Below are positions 1 to 9,631 of a stretch of DNA of 44,388 bases, piece after piece (positions within the stretch are counted from its first letter, which is position 1; every line of letters begins with the position of its first letter). Both the position numbers and the translations under genes were made by a program. The DNA lies in NCBI RefSeq assembly GCF_018449515.1, contig NZ_JAAVUQ010000052.1, positions 1-44,388 of the forward strand, given 5' to 3'. Source of the stretch: Caballeronia sp. dw_19. GTDB taxonomy: Bacteria > Pseudomonadota > Gammaproteobacteria > Burkholderiales > Burkholderiaceae. The notes below the pieces were generated by a model that had not been told where the DNA came from, searched no databases, and was given only the letters and a program-made list of their open reading frames with translations.

Positions 1-126
1 TGAACGGTCTCTCAGAATCGATTCGGGAACGTCCGTTCATGAGAGGCGATCCGCCTTTCGCAAACTCGCGCCAAACCATGCCAAACGAATCTGGCGCAAG
101 TAGGACCGAGCGCAAAAAACTGACCC

Positions 127-1143
127 TTACATAGCCAGAATTTCCCTCACCGCACTATCGATAAACTTGACGTCGACAGCGTTAGCCGCAGGCCCGCCCG
201 CAAAATGCCCCCACACCGACTCGATAGGCCGCAACTGCGCATTAGGCATCTTGGAAACCTCATACTCGCTATCTTCCGGCGGAAAATACAGATCCGTGCG
301 CCCTGGCATCACAATAGCCTTTGCAGTGATACTGTCCAACGCCCGATTGAAATCTCCCTCATAAAGCGAATTCGAGGAAATATCACCGTACTGCCAGCTC
401 CACATCATCGACAAAATATTGTTCGCGTCCTTCTTCAGGAAATCGCCCTCCCAGAACTGGGTAATAAAGTCCTCAAGCGAGCCATATCCCATCGCTTCCA
501 TGTCCAGCCGTTGACGCAGAAACGCCTGCGAAAATCCCCACCCGGCAAACACGCGCGCAGCAGCGCGCATGCCGCGCGTCGGAGGTGTATCGTAGAAACC
601 GTCCTTGAACGCGGGGTCCAGCAGCAACGGCGCCTTCAGGCCTTCGATAAACACAAAGTTGTGCCGCGAGCACCGAGCCGCCCCGCAAAACGGCAGAATG
701 CGCTCGACCATCCCCGGATACATCGCGGCCCAATGGAACGCCTGCATCGCGCCCATCGACCAGCCCGTGACGAGTCTGAGCGACTCGACGCCGAACTTCT
801 CGGTCACAAGGCGATACTGCATCGCGACGTTGTCGTAGAGCGTTACGTGCGGAAAGCGGCCACGATCATAGGGCGGCGGATTGTTGCTCGGCGAACTCGA
901 TACACCGTTGCCAAACATATTCGGCACGATGATGAAGTACTCACGCGGATCAAGCCCCATGTGCTCGCCAATCAGCCACTCATTGTCGACATGGCTGCCG
1001 CTATAGAACGTCGGATAGACAATCACGTTGTCGCGCGCCGCGTTCAGCCGGCCATACGTCTTGTAGCTGAGCCACATGTCAGGCAGCGTTGCGCCGGACT
1101 GCAGCACGACGCGGCCGAGATCGAAAGTTTCGAAGTCCGTCAC
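127..1143 (-). CDS. MetX-like alpha/beta hydrolase (homoserine O-acetyltransferase family)
   Basis: This is a cytoplasmic alpha/beta-hydrolase of the MetX fold. The nucleophile elbow GWSMG is at about residues 131-135 (Ser133 counting from the longer GTG start), and the C-terminal 'WGHFAG' segment carries the probable catalytic His. The usual MetX blocks 'YKTYG' and 'SSSPSN' are present. I choose the GTG at 1143 because GAGG lies about 6 nt upstream; a GTG at 1155 is possible but has no ribosome site. It directly follows the ABC transporter gene and ends the cluster. Proteins of this subfamily are often annotated as homoserine acetyltransferase, but the pairing with formamidases and a transporter suggests an ester, amide or acyl-transfer step on the imported compound. 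The exact reaction is not known. The family call is secure and the substrate is open. Confidence 0.85.
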   Translation of the reverse strand: MTDFETFDLGRVVLQSGATLPDMWLSYKTYGRLNAARDNVIVYPTFYSGSHVDNEWLIGEHMGLDPREYFIIVPNMFGNGVSSSPSNNPPPYDRGRFPHVTLYDNVAMQYRLVTEKFGVESLRLVTGWSMGAMQAFHWAAMYPGMVERILPFCGAARCSRHNFVFIEGLKAPLLLDPAFKDGFYDTPPTRGMRAAARVFAGWGFSQAFLRQRLDMEAMGYGSLEDFITQFWEGDFLKKDANNILSMMWSWQYGDISSNSLYEGDFNRALDSITAKAIVMPGRTDLYFPPEDSEYEVSKMPNAQLRPIESVWGHFAGGPAANAVDVKFIDSAVREILAM

Positions 1144-1157
1144 TTGGAGCCTCACAT

Positions 1158-2861
1158 TTAATTGATGACGACGTTAAGGAATTTTCGGGTGCGTTCGTGC
1201 GTCGGGTTGTCGATGACCTGCTCAGGCGGCCCTTGCTCGATCACTTCACCTTCATCCATGAAGACGACGCGGTCCGCGACATCGCGGGCAAAGCGGATCT
1301 CGTGCGTGACCACGATCATCGTCATGCCGGCATCGGCTAGCCCGCGCATCACGCCAAGCACTTCACCGACGAGTTCGGGATCGAGCGCGGAAGTAGGTTC
1401 GTCGAAGAGCATCAACTTGGGCTTGATCGCGAGCGCACGTGCAATCGCCACGCGCTGCTGCTGTCCGCCCGATAACCGATGCGGCAGAAAATCCGCATGC
1501 GCGGCCAGGCCCACGCTTTTCAATAGCTCGCGGCCGAGCGCTTGCGCCTCGGCGCGGGGCACGTCATAGACCTGTCGCTGCGCTTCAACGATATTGTCCA
1601 GCGCACTCAAATGACTGAAGAGATTGAAATGCTGGAACACCATCCCCACGCGCGCTTCGGCGCGGGCACGCGCGAGGTTATGCAGGGGGCGCACCGTGCC
1701 GCCGCCACCTGGTATCTCGCGATAACCAACATACTGCGAATCGACCTTTATCGTTCCCCAGTCGAGCGGTTCGAGATGGTTGATGAGCTTGAGCAGCGTG
1801 CTTTTACCGGAACCGCTCGGGCCCAGGATCACGACCACTTCGCCATGCGCGATCGACAGGTCGACGCCGCGCAGAATCTCGCGCTTGCCATACGATTTCC
1901 AGACGTTCTTGCACGCGACAAACGGTTCATCGGAATGTCGCGGCGTGCGGCTCCCGATGGGCAGAAGCGTCCCTATCCACGTATGATCGTTCGCGAGCGG
2001 CGGCTCTTTGACGGTGGCCGGCGAAACAACCGACGCTTCCGGTTTCGAATCGCGCGTCGATGCGCGCAGCCCGAACCATGAGAACGTGATCTTCTGTTCG
2101 CGCTCGTGATCGAAGAGACGTTCGAGCCACACCTGGACCAGCGAGATCCCGCTCGTCAGTAACAGATAAATAACCGCAGCCGCGCCGAACACGGTAAAGA
2201 ACTTGAAGTTTTGCCCGACGATCTGTTGTGAGCGAAACGTCAGTTCGTTGACGAAGATCACCGATGCGATCGAGGTCAGCTTCAACATGCCGATGGTGTC
2301 GTTGGCGAGACCCGGGATCACCGCTCGCATCGATTGCGGCAGGATGATGCGACGTAACGTGAGCAACGGTCCCATGCCGAGCGCGGCGGCCGCGGTCGAT
2401 TGTGAACGGTTCACTGACAGGATTCCGGCACGAAAAAGTTCAGCGCTGAACGCAGCTTCGTTCAATGCAAAGCCGATAACCGCGGTCGTGATCTCATCGA
2501 AACGCAAACCGATCAGCGGCAACGCGTCGAAGATGAACACGAGTTGCAGCAGTTGCGGTGTGCCGCGCACGAACCAGATATAACCCCACGCAACTGAGTT
2601 CAAGCTCTTGAACCGCGACAGCCGCATCAACGCGAGACCGAGCCCAAGCACCAGCCCGGTCGACATAGCAATCAGCGTGATCTTCACCGCGACCCATGCG
2701 CCGCCGAGCAGGAACGGCGAACCGACATAACCGGCCAACTCCCTGAAACCGTCGAGCACCTCAACGCCCGCGAGACCGGCAGCCCTGGCGGGGTGCCATA
2801 CGAGCATGGCGAGCATGCCGATGGCACCGGCAATTTTATGTTTGATACGCAATCCATTCAT
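1158..2861 (-). CDS. Fused amino-acid-type ABC transporter permease/ATPase
   Basis: This 567-residue inner-membrane protein joins two normally separate subunits. Residues about 50-250 form a HisM/GlnP-type permease with the EAA-loop region at 141-176. After a linker (about 255-310), residues 313-565 form a HisP/GlnQ-type ATPase with Walker A GPSGSGKS (347-354), signature LSGGQQ (463-468) and Walker B LMLFDE (483-488). The N terminus has an extra hydrophobic segment. It lies between the binding-protein gene and the MetX-like gene, all leftward, so it should power uptake of the ligand captured by that binding protein. A homodimer would supply two permease and two ATPase halves, so no separate subunit is needed. 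The ligand is unknown; an amino acid or other small nitrogen compound is likely. Confidence 0.93.
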   Translation of the reverse strand: MNGLRIKHKIAGAIGMLAMLVWHPARAAGLAGVEVLDGFRELAGYVGSPFLLGGAWVAVKITLIAMSTGLVLGLGLALMRLSRFKSLNSVAWGYIWFVRGTPQLLQLVFIFDALPLIGLRFDEITTAVIGFALNEAAFSAELFRAGILSVNRSQSTAAAALGMGPLLTLRRIILPQSMRAVIPGLANDTIGMLKLTSIASVIFVNELTFRSQQIVGQNFKFFTVFGAAAVIYLLLTSGISLVQVWLERLFDHEREQKITFSWFGLRASTRDSKPEASVVSPATVKEPPLANDHTWIGTLLPIGSRTPRHSDEPFVACKNVWKSYGKREILRGVDLSIAHGEVVVILGPSGSGKSTLLKLINHLEPLDWGTIKVDSQYVGYREIPGGGGTVRPLHNLARARAEARVGMVFQHFNLFSHLSALDNIVEAQRQVYDVPRAEAQALGRELLKSVGLAAHADFLPHRLSGGQQQRVAIARALAIKPKLMLFDEPTSALDPELVGEVLGVMRGLADAGMTMIVVTHEIRFARDVADRVVFMDEGEVIEQGPPEQVIDNPTHERTRKFLNVVIN

Positions 2862-2920
2862 TTCCGAACCCGATCCATGACGCTACCGGCACACCGGGCG
2901 GTGTGCCGCGCAGGCAGCCT

Positions 2921-3778
2921 TTATTGAGTAAGCAGCGTGGTCGGGGTTTCCAGCGAAGGATCGACTCCGTACTGTTGGAAGGTCTTCTTTTGCGTCTGGT
3001 TGGTCTGCATGATCTTGAGTCCATCGGATACGGCGGCGATCATATCGGTGTTACCTTTTTTCACGCCCACGCCGATCTTCATGCCGCTCGTTATCATGAA
3101 GCCGCGCATGTAAAGCTGCGGGTTCTGCTTTGCGAGACCATCGACGAGCGCGAGGTCGTACATCATGACGTCGGCGCGATGGCTTGCAACAAGGCGCGCG
3201 CCAGACGCGATATCGGCGGACGTCATGATGGTCACATCAGGCTTGCCTTCGGCCTTGCACTTGGCGGCTTGCGCTTGCGCCATCGTCAGTTCGACGGTGC
3301 CGATGCCTGCCGTGACCGTGAGGCCGCAGAGCTTGGAGATGTCATCGATCTTCTTGGGGTTGCCGGCTGTCACCAGACCGCCCGTGCCGGCCTGCATATA
3401 CGTGAGGAAGCTCGTCTCCTTCGCGCGTTCCGGCGTGTAGTACAGCAGGTCCCACATCACATCGATCTGTCCGGCACGCAATGCGGGCAGCAAGCCCGGC
3501 CAGCCGGCGGTGAAGAATTCCGTCTTCACGCCCGCGCAGTCGAACACGGCACGGGCCATGTCGGCATCGGCGCCGATGATCTTGTTGAAGTCCTTGCTGT
3601 CACGAAACGCATAGGGCGGGGACTCCGGGTCCACGCCGATCCTGATGGTCTTGCCCGCAAGCGATGGATATTTCTGCGCTACCTTGGACGGTTCGCACGA
3701 TTGCGCCGACGCGCCTTGTGCGAGGAGGAGGCCGGCGACTAAGCATAGCAACAGCTTGACTGTCTTTGACATGAACAT
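2921..3778 (-). CDS. Periplasmic amino-acid-type solute-binding protein
   Basis: This is a 285-residue family 3 extracellular solute-binding protein. Residues 1-25 form a Sec signal peptide (a hydrophobic run ending in 'GASAQS'). The mature part starts with the typical 'GKTIRIGVDPESPPYAFRD' block of polar amino-acid binders, and 'FDCAGVKTEFF' and 'AGIGTVEL' follow in the usual order. AGGA lies 6 nt before the ATG. It is immediately upstream of the fused permease-ATPase and downstream of the polysaccharide-deacetylase-like gene in one leftward run, so it should deliver the cluster's substrate to that transporter. The ligand cannot be read from the sequence. Confidence 0.92.
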   Translation of the reverse strand: MFMSKTVKLLLCLVAGLLLAQGASAQSCEPSKVAQKYPSLAGKTIRIGVDPESPPYAFRDSKDFNKIIGADADMARAVFDCAGVKTEFFTAGWPGLLPALRAGQIDVMWDLLYYTPERAKETSFLTYMQAGTGGLVTAGNPKKIDDISKLCGLTVTAGIGTVELTMAQAQAAKCKAEGKPDVTIMTSADIASGARLVASHRADVMMYDLALVDGLAKQNPQLYMRGFMITSGMKIGVGVKKGNTDMIAAVSDGLKIMQTNQTQKKTFQQYGVDPSLETPTTLLTQ

Positions 3779-3848
3779 GGCGAATCCTAATCAGGTTGAA
3801 CGATGTAAAAACGAAAGAGCCGGTACAGGGAAACGGGAATGAAGTGAG

Positions 3849-4751
3849 CTAACGGCCGAGCAAGTCCATGTGGCTTGCAATCGAACCCGGCGTGGTAATG
3901 CAGATGCGGCCTTCGTCGCGTGCGCGGGCAATATGTTCAAGCACCCGCCGCAAATGGCACAAACGATGCGGCTGTCCCATCAGGTACGCATGCAACGCAA
4001 TGCCCATCACCAGCGGCTGACACGCGGATTGCCGCAACATTTCGTCGAAGTGATCGATCACCAGATCGGCGAACGACTTCGCGTCCATCTGGCGCGCAAG
4101 TATCATCGGGATATCGTTGACTTCTTCCGGATACGGAATCGACCACAGCGGCTGACCGTTGCGCGTATGCATGCGCGTGGGCTGGTCGTCGTGACACCAG
4201 TTGAGCGTGTACTGGTAACCAGCTTCGGCTACCAGATCGCTGGTGACACGACTCTCCGAGAGCCACGGCGATAACCAGCCCGCGGGCTGCTGCGCGCTCT
4301 CCGCCGCAATCCGCTCGCGGCATGCCACGATCAGCGCGCGCTCGTCGTCTTCAGTGAGTGTTCCTTGCCGCTGCGAATTCGTATGGCCGTGCGCGACCAG
4401 TTCGTCGCCGCGCTGAGCGAACGCGGCGACCAGCTCTGGGCAGTGATCGTAGAGCGCAGTATTGATGATGGCCGCGGTCGGCAGCGCGAGTTCATCGAAG
4501 AGATCGAGACAGCGCCACGCGCCCACGCGCAATGCATACTCGCGCCACGCGTGATTCAGCACATCGGGCTCGGGCATCACCGGACCGATCGTCGGCCCCA
4601 GTCCTTCGCCGAACGCAAAGTGCTCGATGTTGAACCCGATGTAGACCGCGAGCCGCGAACCGTCAGGCCAGCGATAAACAGGGCGGCCGTTGATCGGCGA
4701 ATATTGAAAGCGCCCGTGGCCGGGCAGCGCGCGATGTGCGGGGGAATTCAT
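3849..4751 (-). CDS. Polysaccharide deacetylase-fold amidohydrolase (PuuE/imidase-like)
   Basis: This 300-residue protein has the NodB-homology fold. The first metal motif is replaced by an 'NIEHF' sequence, as in the PuuE/allantoinase-like and cyclic-imide hydrolase branch rather than the TFDDG of chitin deacetylases. The later motifs are visible: 'AHGHTNS' (metal histidines), 'GWLSPWLSES' and 'IALHAYLMG'. There is no signal peptide, so it acts in the cytoplasm. It sits between an ABC transporter and two formamidase-family enzymes, which favours ring opening or deacylation of an imported amide, imide or ureide over cell-wall work. The assignment to the non-polysaccharide branch is inferred from motif variants and context. 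Confidence 0.85.
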   Translation of the reverse strand: MNSPAHRALPGHGRFQYSPINGRPVYRWPDGSRLAVYIGFNIEHFAFGEGLGPTIGPVMPEPDVLNHAWREYALRVGAWRCLDLFDELALPTAAIINTALYDHCPELVAAFAQRGDELVAHGHTNSQRQGTLTEDDERALIVACRERIAAESAQQPAGWLSPWLSESRVTSDLVAEAGYQYTLNWCHDDQPTRMHTRNGQPLWSIPYPEEVNDIPMILARQMDAKSFADLVIDHFDEMLRQSACQPLVMGIALHAYLMGQPHRLCHLRRVLEHIARARDEGRICITTPGSIASHMDLLGR

Positions 4752-4890
4752 GGTTCAGTGAGTCCTGTCGAGCGGCGCGTACGCCTGTGTTCACGTCAGG
4801 AGTCATGGTAGGGACGCAAAAATAGCCGGATCGCGCTTGCTGCGAACAAACTCTTGTCCGCAGGCGCATCGACGGTCGTAATTCGCGGCT

Positions 4891-7269
4891 TCACGCGGTG
4901 AAGAGCGCCTTGCGGATGATCGCGTGCACCCCCCAGTTGCCGTCCACGACCTGCGTCACGCCGAAGTCGACCGCGACCGAGATCAGCGAGATCGCTTCAT
5001 CTTCGGATAGACCCTTGGTCGTCATCAGGAAGCGCCGCGTTTTGATAAACGCATCGCGCATCGCGAGATCGAGCGTCGATTTTTCATACACGGCGCTTTG
5101 CGCGCTCGTGCCGAACTCGGCCAGATAGTTTGGATAACTGAAGCCCTGAAGGACCCATTCCTCGGCGGTTTCGACCAGCGGGTAGGTGAGATCCGCAAAC
5201 GGCTGGCCGCTGAGCGTTTCTTTCTTATGAATCACCAGTTGGAAGTCACCGGTGAGCGAACACTCGATCGCGGTGCCGCACAATTCAGAGTCGCCTTGCG
5301 ACGCATGCGGGTCGCCAATGGAGAGCAGTGCGCCGGCCACCCCGACCGGCAGGAACACGCTCGCGCCGCGCGTCACGCGCCAGTTGTCGAGATTGCCGCC
5401 GAAGGTGGATGGCGGGATCGAATCGATCAGACCGTCCTGCTGCGGCGCGACGGTGACCACTCCGAAGTGCGGACGCACCGGGATTTTGACGTTCTTCAGG
5501 ATGTCGTGATTCTCGACCACGGTCGAATGATCGACTGGCACGCCGGGATAATCGATCGTCGGATGCATCACGCCGAAGGGGTCCCGCTGAGGTGTCCAGC
5601 GGAAATTATAGACGGCGCGCGCGCAGGCGGTTTCGCCCGCGGTGGCGTCGGCGTCGAGTTCATAGATGGTCACGACCTCGCGCGGTTTCGGCTCGGTCAA
5701 TAACTCGCGATAGTGAAAGCCCCACCACGCAGCGGCATTGCTGCCGAACGCGCGTCCGGCGAATTTCGGATTGGCGCAAGCGCGCGGATGAATATCGACG
5801 ATACGCACTTCCAGCACGTCGCCGGGTTCCGCGCCGTGTACAGCAATCGGTCCGGTGCAGATATGCACGCCGAAGCCTTCTCCCGCACCACGTCCGTAGA
5901 TGGACGCGTCCATGGGGCCCGCGCCGCGGCGGTTGACGTTCTTGCGCTCGGCCGTCCAATGGAACACGCTCTCGGCGCCAGGATCGCCTTGCACCATGCG
6001 CTCCCAGTCATCCGCCGCGTGTTGTGTAAGCGTTTCGATAGTCACCGTGTCGCCGCTATTCACTTCGAGCACGGGCTTCAGGTCATGACTGAAGTAACCC
6101 CAATGAACCGTGTTGGCCGTTGCACGCAACAGATGATGACGCGGCTTGCCGGACTCGCGCGGCGGCGGTTGTGACAAGGGCGCTTCAGGCTGCCCGGCAG
6201 GATCGATCTCGTCCGTCATTTCATGAATCGCGCCCTGCTCGGCGAGCTGCGCATGCACGAGCAAACTCCCGGCATTGACAGGCAAGCCGCGCGAGATTCG
6301 CCGCACGAGATGGCGCGCCAGTTCGAGGCCCGCTTCATGCCGGAAGGTGCGCGGCGACGCGCCATATTGCTCGCGGAACGCACGGCTGAAATACGCGGGA
6401 TCGTTGAAACCCCAGCGGAAGCAGACATCGGCGATCGAAACCCTTTCGTACAACGGATTAACCAGCTCCGCGCGGCAGCGTTCCAGCCTGCGCGAGCGCA
6501 AGTAGGTCGAGAAATTCTGTCCAACCGCTTCAAACAGCTTCTGCAGATAACGCGGCGAGACGCGCTCTTCCTTCGCTATCGATGTCAGCCCGAGATCGGG
6601 GTCAGCGAGATTGGCTTCGATGGTTCGACATACGCGCGAAAAGATCGCCGCCTGAGACGGCGTGAGGCCGCTGAAGCTGCCTTCCTTGTCGTGACCGGCG
6701 AGACTCGCGACCAGAAACTCCGCAAGCGCAAGTTCGAGGGGGCGCAACTCGTCCAGTGACAGCGTCTCCACGCTTTCGGCAATCGAGCGCAGAAAGCCGG
6801 AGAACACGTGACCGATACCGGTGTCTCCCGGCAAACGCCCGGCACGCAGCGAGAACGGTGTAAGAAGTCGTGCGTTGATGGCAGCGCGGGGCACGCGGAT
6901 CACAAACGCACGGAAGTCGGACGTGAACGCCAGGTGCGCTTCCTCGCGCGACGACGCATAGACAATATCGCCAGTCGCAACCCGCGCGCGCACGCCGTCG
7001 GCGACAAGCGTCACGTCGCCGTCGAGATGCAGCACGATCACGAGACTGTCGGCGCCATCGACCTTGAGCTCGATGGTTTGCATGAACGCGGCCAGCGCGA
7101 TCAGCTCGAAGCCGTTGCTGGACTTGTGCGACTTGATGGTTCCATGCAAATGGCGCGCGGCTGTCTGAGAGGGGCCGCAGCGCAGGCCGAGCCGGGCGAG
7201 CGCTTCGTTCCATGCGCGCATGCGATCGACTTCGGCATACGATTCGGTGGTAAAACGCAGTAATTCCAA
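4891..7269 (-). CDS. AraC-type regulator fused to acetamidase/formamidase
   Basis: This 792-residue protein combines a transcription factor with an enzyme. Residues 1-200 resemble the AraC_binding_2 sensor domain of AraC activators. Residues about 213-310 are a complete AraC/XylS double HTH, ending in the classic 'WGFNDPAYFSRAFREQYG' motif. After a linker (311-378), residues 379-792 are a full FmdA/AmdA-family hydrolase with 'VHWGYF', 'GDTVTIET' and the 'GDPHASQGD' metal/active-site motif. The reading frame is open throughout. An internal ATG at residue 351 could allow a free enzyme, but its ribosome site is weak. The next upstream gene encodes a separate formamidase paralogue. A regulator carrying its own amidase domain may sense the amide or consume its inducer. 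The domain calls are secure and the functional coupling is inference. Confidence 0.9.
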   Translation of the reverse strand: MELLRFTTESYAEVDRMRAWNEALARLGLRCGPSQTAARHLHGTIKSHKSSNGFELIALAAFMQTIELKVDGADSLVIVLHLDGDVTLVADGVRARVATGDIVYASSREEAHLAFTSDFRAFVIRVPRAAINARLLTPFSLRAGRLPGDTGIGHVFSGFLRSIAESVETLSLDELRPLELALAEFLVASLAGHDKEGSFSGLTPSQAAIFSRVCRTIEANLADPDLGLTSIAKEERVSPRYLQKLFEAVGQNFSTYLRSRRLERCRAELVNPLYERVSIADVCFRWGFNDPAYFSRAFREQYGASPRTFRHEAGLELARHLVRRISRGLPVNAGSLLVHAQLAEQGAIHEMTDEIDPAGQPEAPLSQPPPRESGKPRHHLLRATANTVHWGYFSHDLKPVLEVNSGDTVTIETLTQHAADDWERMVQGDPGAESVFHWTAERKNVNRRGAGPMDASIYGRGAGEGFGVHICTGPIAVHGAEPGDVLEVRIVDIHPRACANPKFAGRAFGSNAAAWWGFHYRELLTEPKPREVVTIYELDADATAGETACARAVYNFRWTPQRDPFGVMHPTIDYPGVPVDHSTVVENHDILKNVKIPVRPHFGVVTVAPQQDGLIDSIPPSTFGGNLDNWRVTRGASVFLPVGVAGALLSIGDPHASQGDSELCGTAIECSLTGDFQLVIHKKETLSGQPFADLTYPLVETAEEWVLQGFSYPNYLAEFGTSAQSAVYEKSTLDLAMRDAFIKTRRFLMTTKGLSEDEAISLISVAVDFGVTQVVDGNWGVHAIIRKALFTA

Positions 7270-7409
7270 CCTAGGCTCCCGGACCCTGACGAACGTCAGT
7301 CGAGTAAGTCAAAGGCAATGTCCGTGCCATTGATAACAACGCCGTCGGCGCCGCCGTGCCGCGCTACAACGGTGCCTGGACGCACCGCTATAGCGCGCGC
7401 ACACTCAAC

Positions 7410-8441
7410 TCACACGCGAGGCTTTTTCCTCGGAGGAAAGATGCTGCGGGGGATCTTGCAGTGAATGCCCTGACGGCCATCCACGACTTGAGTCACGGAG
7501 AAATCCGCGGCGACGCTCATTAGCGAATACGCGTCGTCGCGCGACAGGCCTTGCTGCTCGGTAAGCAACAACAACATATCGCGTGAAGCATTTTTCGTCG
7601 CGATGTCGAGGTCTTCATCGAAGCCATGGACGATCCAGTAGTCTGGCGTTTCCAGCAACGGCGAGGGAAATGCGAAGTCGCGCCGCAGTACGATCTGGAA
7701 CATCACATTGAGTGACGCCTCGATCGCGGTGCCGCTGATCTCGCCATCGCCTTGCGATACATGCGGGTCACCGATCGAGAACAGCCCGCCGTCCACGGCG
7801 ACCGGGTAATACATGGTCGAGCCCGCGCCGATGCGCCAGTTATCGATATTGCCACCATGCGCGCCCGGCGGAACGGTGCTCACGCGGCCCGCCACATCAG
7901 GCGCGACGCCGGCTGTACCCAGATGCGGACGCACCGGCACGCGAATGCCTTCGAGAGCGAGTTCGCGGCAGCAGTCGCGAATCTCCGAGCGCTTGCCCGG
8001 CACGAGATACTTGCCGGGATAGTCATACGCATACAGCGCGTGAGCCGTGTTCGATGCCTGATCGAGTTCGTAGATAGTGACGCGTTCCTTCTCGAAATCG
8101 GAGAACAAATGACCCCAGTGCGCCGCGAGATTCGAGCCGTAGTTGAAGCGCGGAATCATTTGCAGGTAACGCACCTCAAGCAGGTCGCCGGGTTTCGCGT
8201 CCTTCACAAAGATCGGTCCCGTCATCAGATGCACGCCGGGCTGGCGATCGGATTCGGGAATCGTCTCGTAGAGCGCGCGCACCTGGTCATCCATCATGAG
8301 TTCCGGGGCGTCGCCTGCGTGATGCGTTATTGCTTCGGCGCGAACGAAGTCGCCGCTCTCGACAATCAGCGCGGGCGCTAGCGCCGCGTCGAAATATCCC
8401 CAATGAACATTTTTTCGGATGGCAGGCAGGTCGTGAAGCAT
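7410..8441 (-). CDS. Acetamidase/formamidase family hydrolase
   Basis: This is a stand-alone FmdA/AmdA-family amidohydrolase of 343 residues, which would release ammonia from formamide, acetamide or a related amide. It has 'VHWGYFDAAL' near the N terminus, 'GDLLEVRYL' and the conserved 'IGDPHVSQGDGEISG' motif. A longer frame reaches 8639, but the family's N-terminal homology begins at the ATG at 8441, and GGAG lies about 11 nt before it. It is the first gene of the leftward cluster and a distant paralogue of the hydrolase half of the next gene, sharing the same motif order. It probably starts the operon; no promoter stands out. Confidence 0.9.
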   Translation of the reverse strand: MLHDLPAIRKNVHWGYFDAALAPALIVESGDFVRAEAITHHAGDAPELMMDDQVRALYETIPESDRQPGVHLMTGPIFVKDAKPGDLLEVRYLQMIPRFNYGSNLAAHWGHLFSDFEKERVTIYELDQASNTAHALYAYDYPGKYLVPGKRSEIRDCCRELALEGIRVPVRPHLGTAGVAPDVAGRVSTVPPGAHGGNIDNWRIGAGSTMYYPVAVDGGLFSIGDPHVSQGDGEISGTAIEASLNVMFQIVLRRDFAFPSPLLETPDYWIVHGFDEDLDIATKNASRDMLLLLTEQQGLSRDDAYSLMSVAADFSVTQVVDGRQGIHCKIPRSIFPPRKKPRV

Positions 8442-9012
8442 GCTTTCTAAAGCTCCGTAAGAGTGTGCGATCGGCAACGCGACCGAAGACAGATCGTACG
8501 AGCGACAGAATAGAAGCAGTTGGGTGACTGCGTACAAAAGCTTGTACGTGGGCGAATTGGGTCGCAGCGTCACCCCGCTCGGCGAGGGTCTCGAGATGTC
8601 GGGGCTTAAGCGCAGCCAGTCAATTTCCCCGCGCACCACAAGACAGGCTTTCGTTCGCGTTTCAATCGGCCTCTCCGACGGTAGGAAGACGAGTGGCCGG
8701 CATTTGCGAACGTCAGATTTGCGTCGTCGCGCGGACGCTCGCTACTGCGGCTCGACAGTCCGTTCGGGGTCGGGAGCGGTCCCCAGTTGCTGAACGGTGA
8801 CCGCATACGGTAGACAGACCAATTTCGCAGATCAGGACTAACGCAATGCGCGTACGCTCATATCCGTGCTTGCCAAGGCCGCTCACGTGGCATCGACTTT
8901 CTCGCGATGGATCGTACCGTGCGGCATCAGCCCCGATACGCATAGCCGTTACCACGAGATTCAAGGTTTCGGCGGCGCCTGTCGAATTGCCGAGTGCTCA
9001 CGACGCGAATGC
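8442..9012. other. Intergenic region with no convincing gene
   Basis: About 570 bases without a gene I can support. The short frames here lack ribosome sites and family similarity. It should hold the promoter of the leftward formamidase cluster. The stretch around 8755-8810 has the gappy look of the degenerate intergenic sequence seen elsewhere in this window. Confidence 0.4.
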
Positions 9013-9558
9013 CTAACCGACCGCGTGCGGAAGACGTAGAGCCCACCCAGTTTCCGCGGTAGCGCATAGAACCGCTCTGGGCATTCTGCTCAGTCGCCAA
9101 CCCAGCGAAGGAGCATCAAGCAAGGCTTCGTAGATTGAATTGCGCACGGCGCGATTCACCGATGGCATCAGCTGATCTGGAATGTGTTTCGTGTGCAGAT
9201 CTTCAAGCGCGTTTCGAACCGAGTATGCAACGATGGTCGCCGTCCACCTGTACGCTTGCAACTGATGATGTGGCCAGGGAGGTTCGGATCTCGCCACAGG
9301 TGGCTCCCAATATGAAGGGAGCCCGAACAAGACTCTCCACAGGGTTTCATCGCGAATATCATCCGGATGTCTCAACAGAAATCGGCATGCACTGAGGAGG
9401 CCTGATTTGACCGCAGGAGCGATTTCTCCACGCATATGCAAAGGCAGGTGATCCGAGCAAACGTCGCTGACGATGGCGCTCAAGATTTCGACCAGGTCCG
9501 TCCTTGCAAGCTGTAGAACGCCGCTCGCGGTCATACCATCGATTTCCACCCATTCCAT
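9013..9558 (-). CDS. Conserved-looking protein of unknown function
   Basis: This is a 181-residue soluble, mostly helical-looking protein that I do not recognise. The start at 9558 is chosen because a perfect GGAGG lies about 5 nt upstream; a frame four codons longer has no such site. It has no signal peptide or membrane segment. It ends near an arginine/alanine-rich C terminus. It lies immediately downstream of the HNH nuclease gene on the same strand, with about 70 nt between them, so the two may be co-transcribed. That makes an immunity, adaptor or accessory role possible but unproven. Confidence 0.6.
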   Translation of the reverse strand: MEWVEIDGMTASGVLQLARTDLVEILSAIVSDVCSDHLPLHMRGEIAPAVKSGLLSACRFLLRHPDDIRDETLWRVLFGLPSYWEPPVARSEPPWPHHQLQAYRWTATIVAYSVRNALEDLHTKHIPDQLMPSVNRAVRNSIYEALLDAPSLGWRLSRMPRAVLCATAETGWALRLPHAVG

Positions 9559-9631
9559 TTCCGCCTCCAAGCAAGGGACGGTTTAATCACTATCGACGTG
9601 ATGGCTGTCCGTTCGCTAATTCAGCACATAT

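Noticed and set aside
1..126. A terminator from the TGAACGG/CCGTTCA inverted repeat
   Set aside because: The arms are only 7 bp with a 25-nt loop and no T run, and they lie too far from the gene end for a confident call.
205..1161. 318-codon open frame on the plus strand
   Set aside because: It is antisense to the MetX-like gene, rich in arginine and histidine, and has no ribosome site or family similarity; it is a shadow of high-GC coding DNA.
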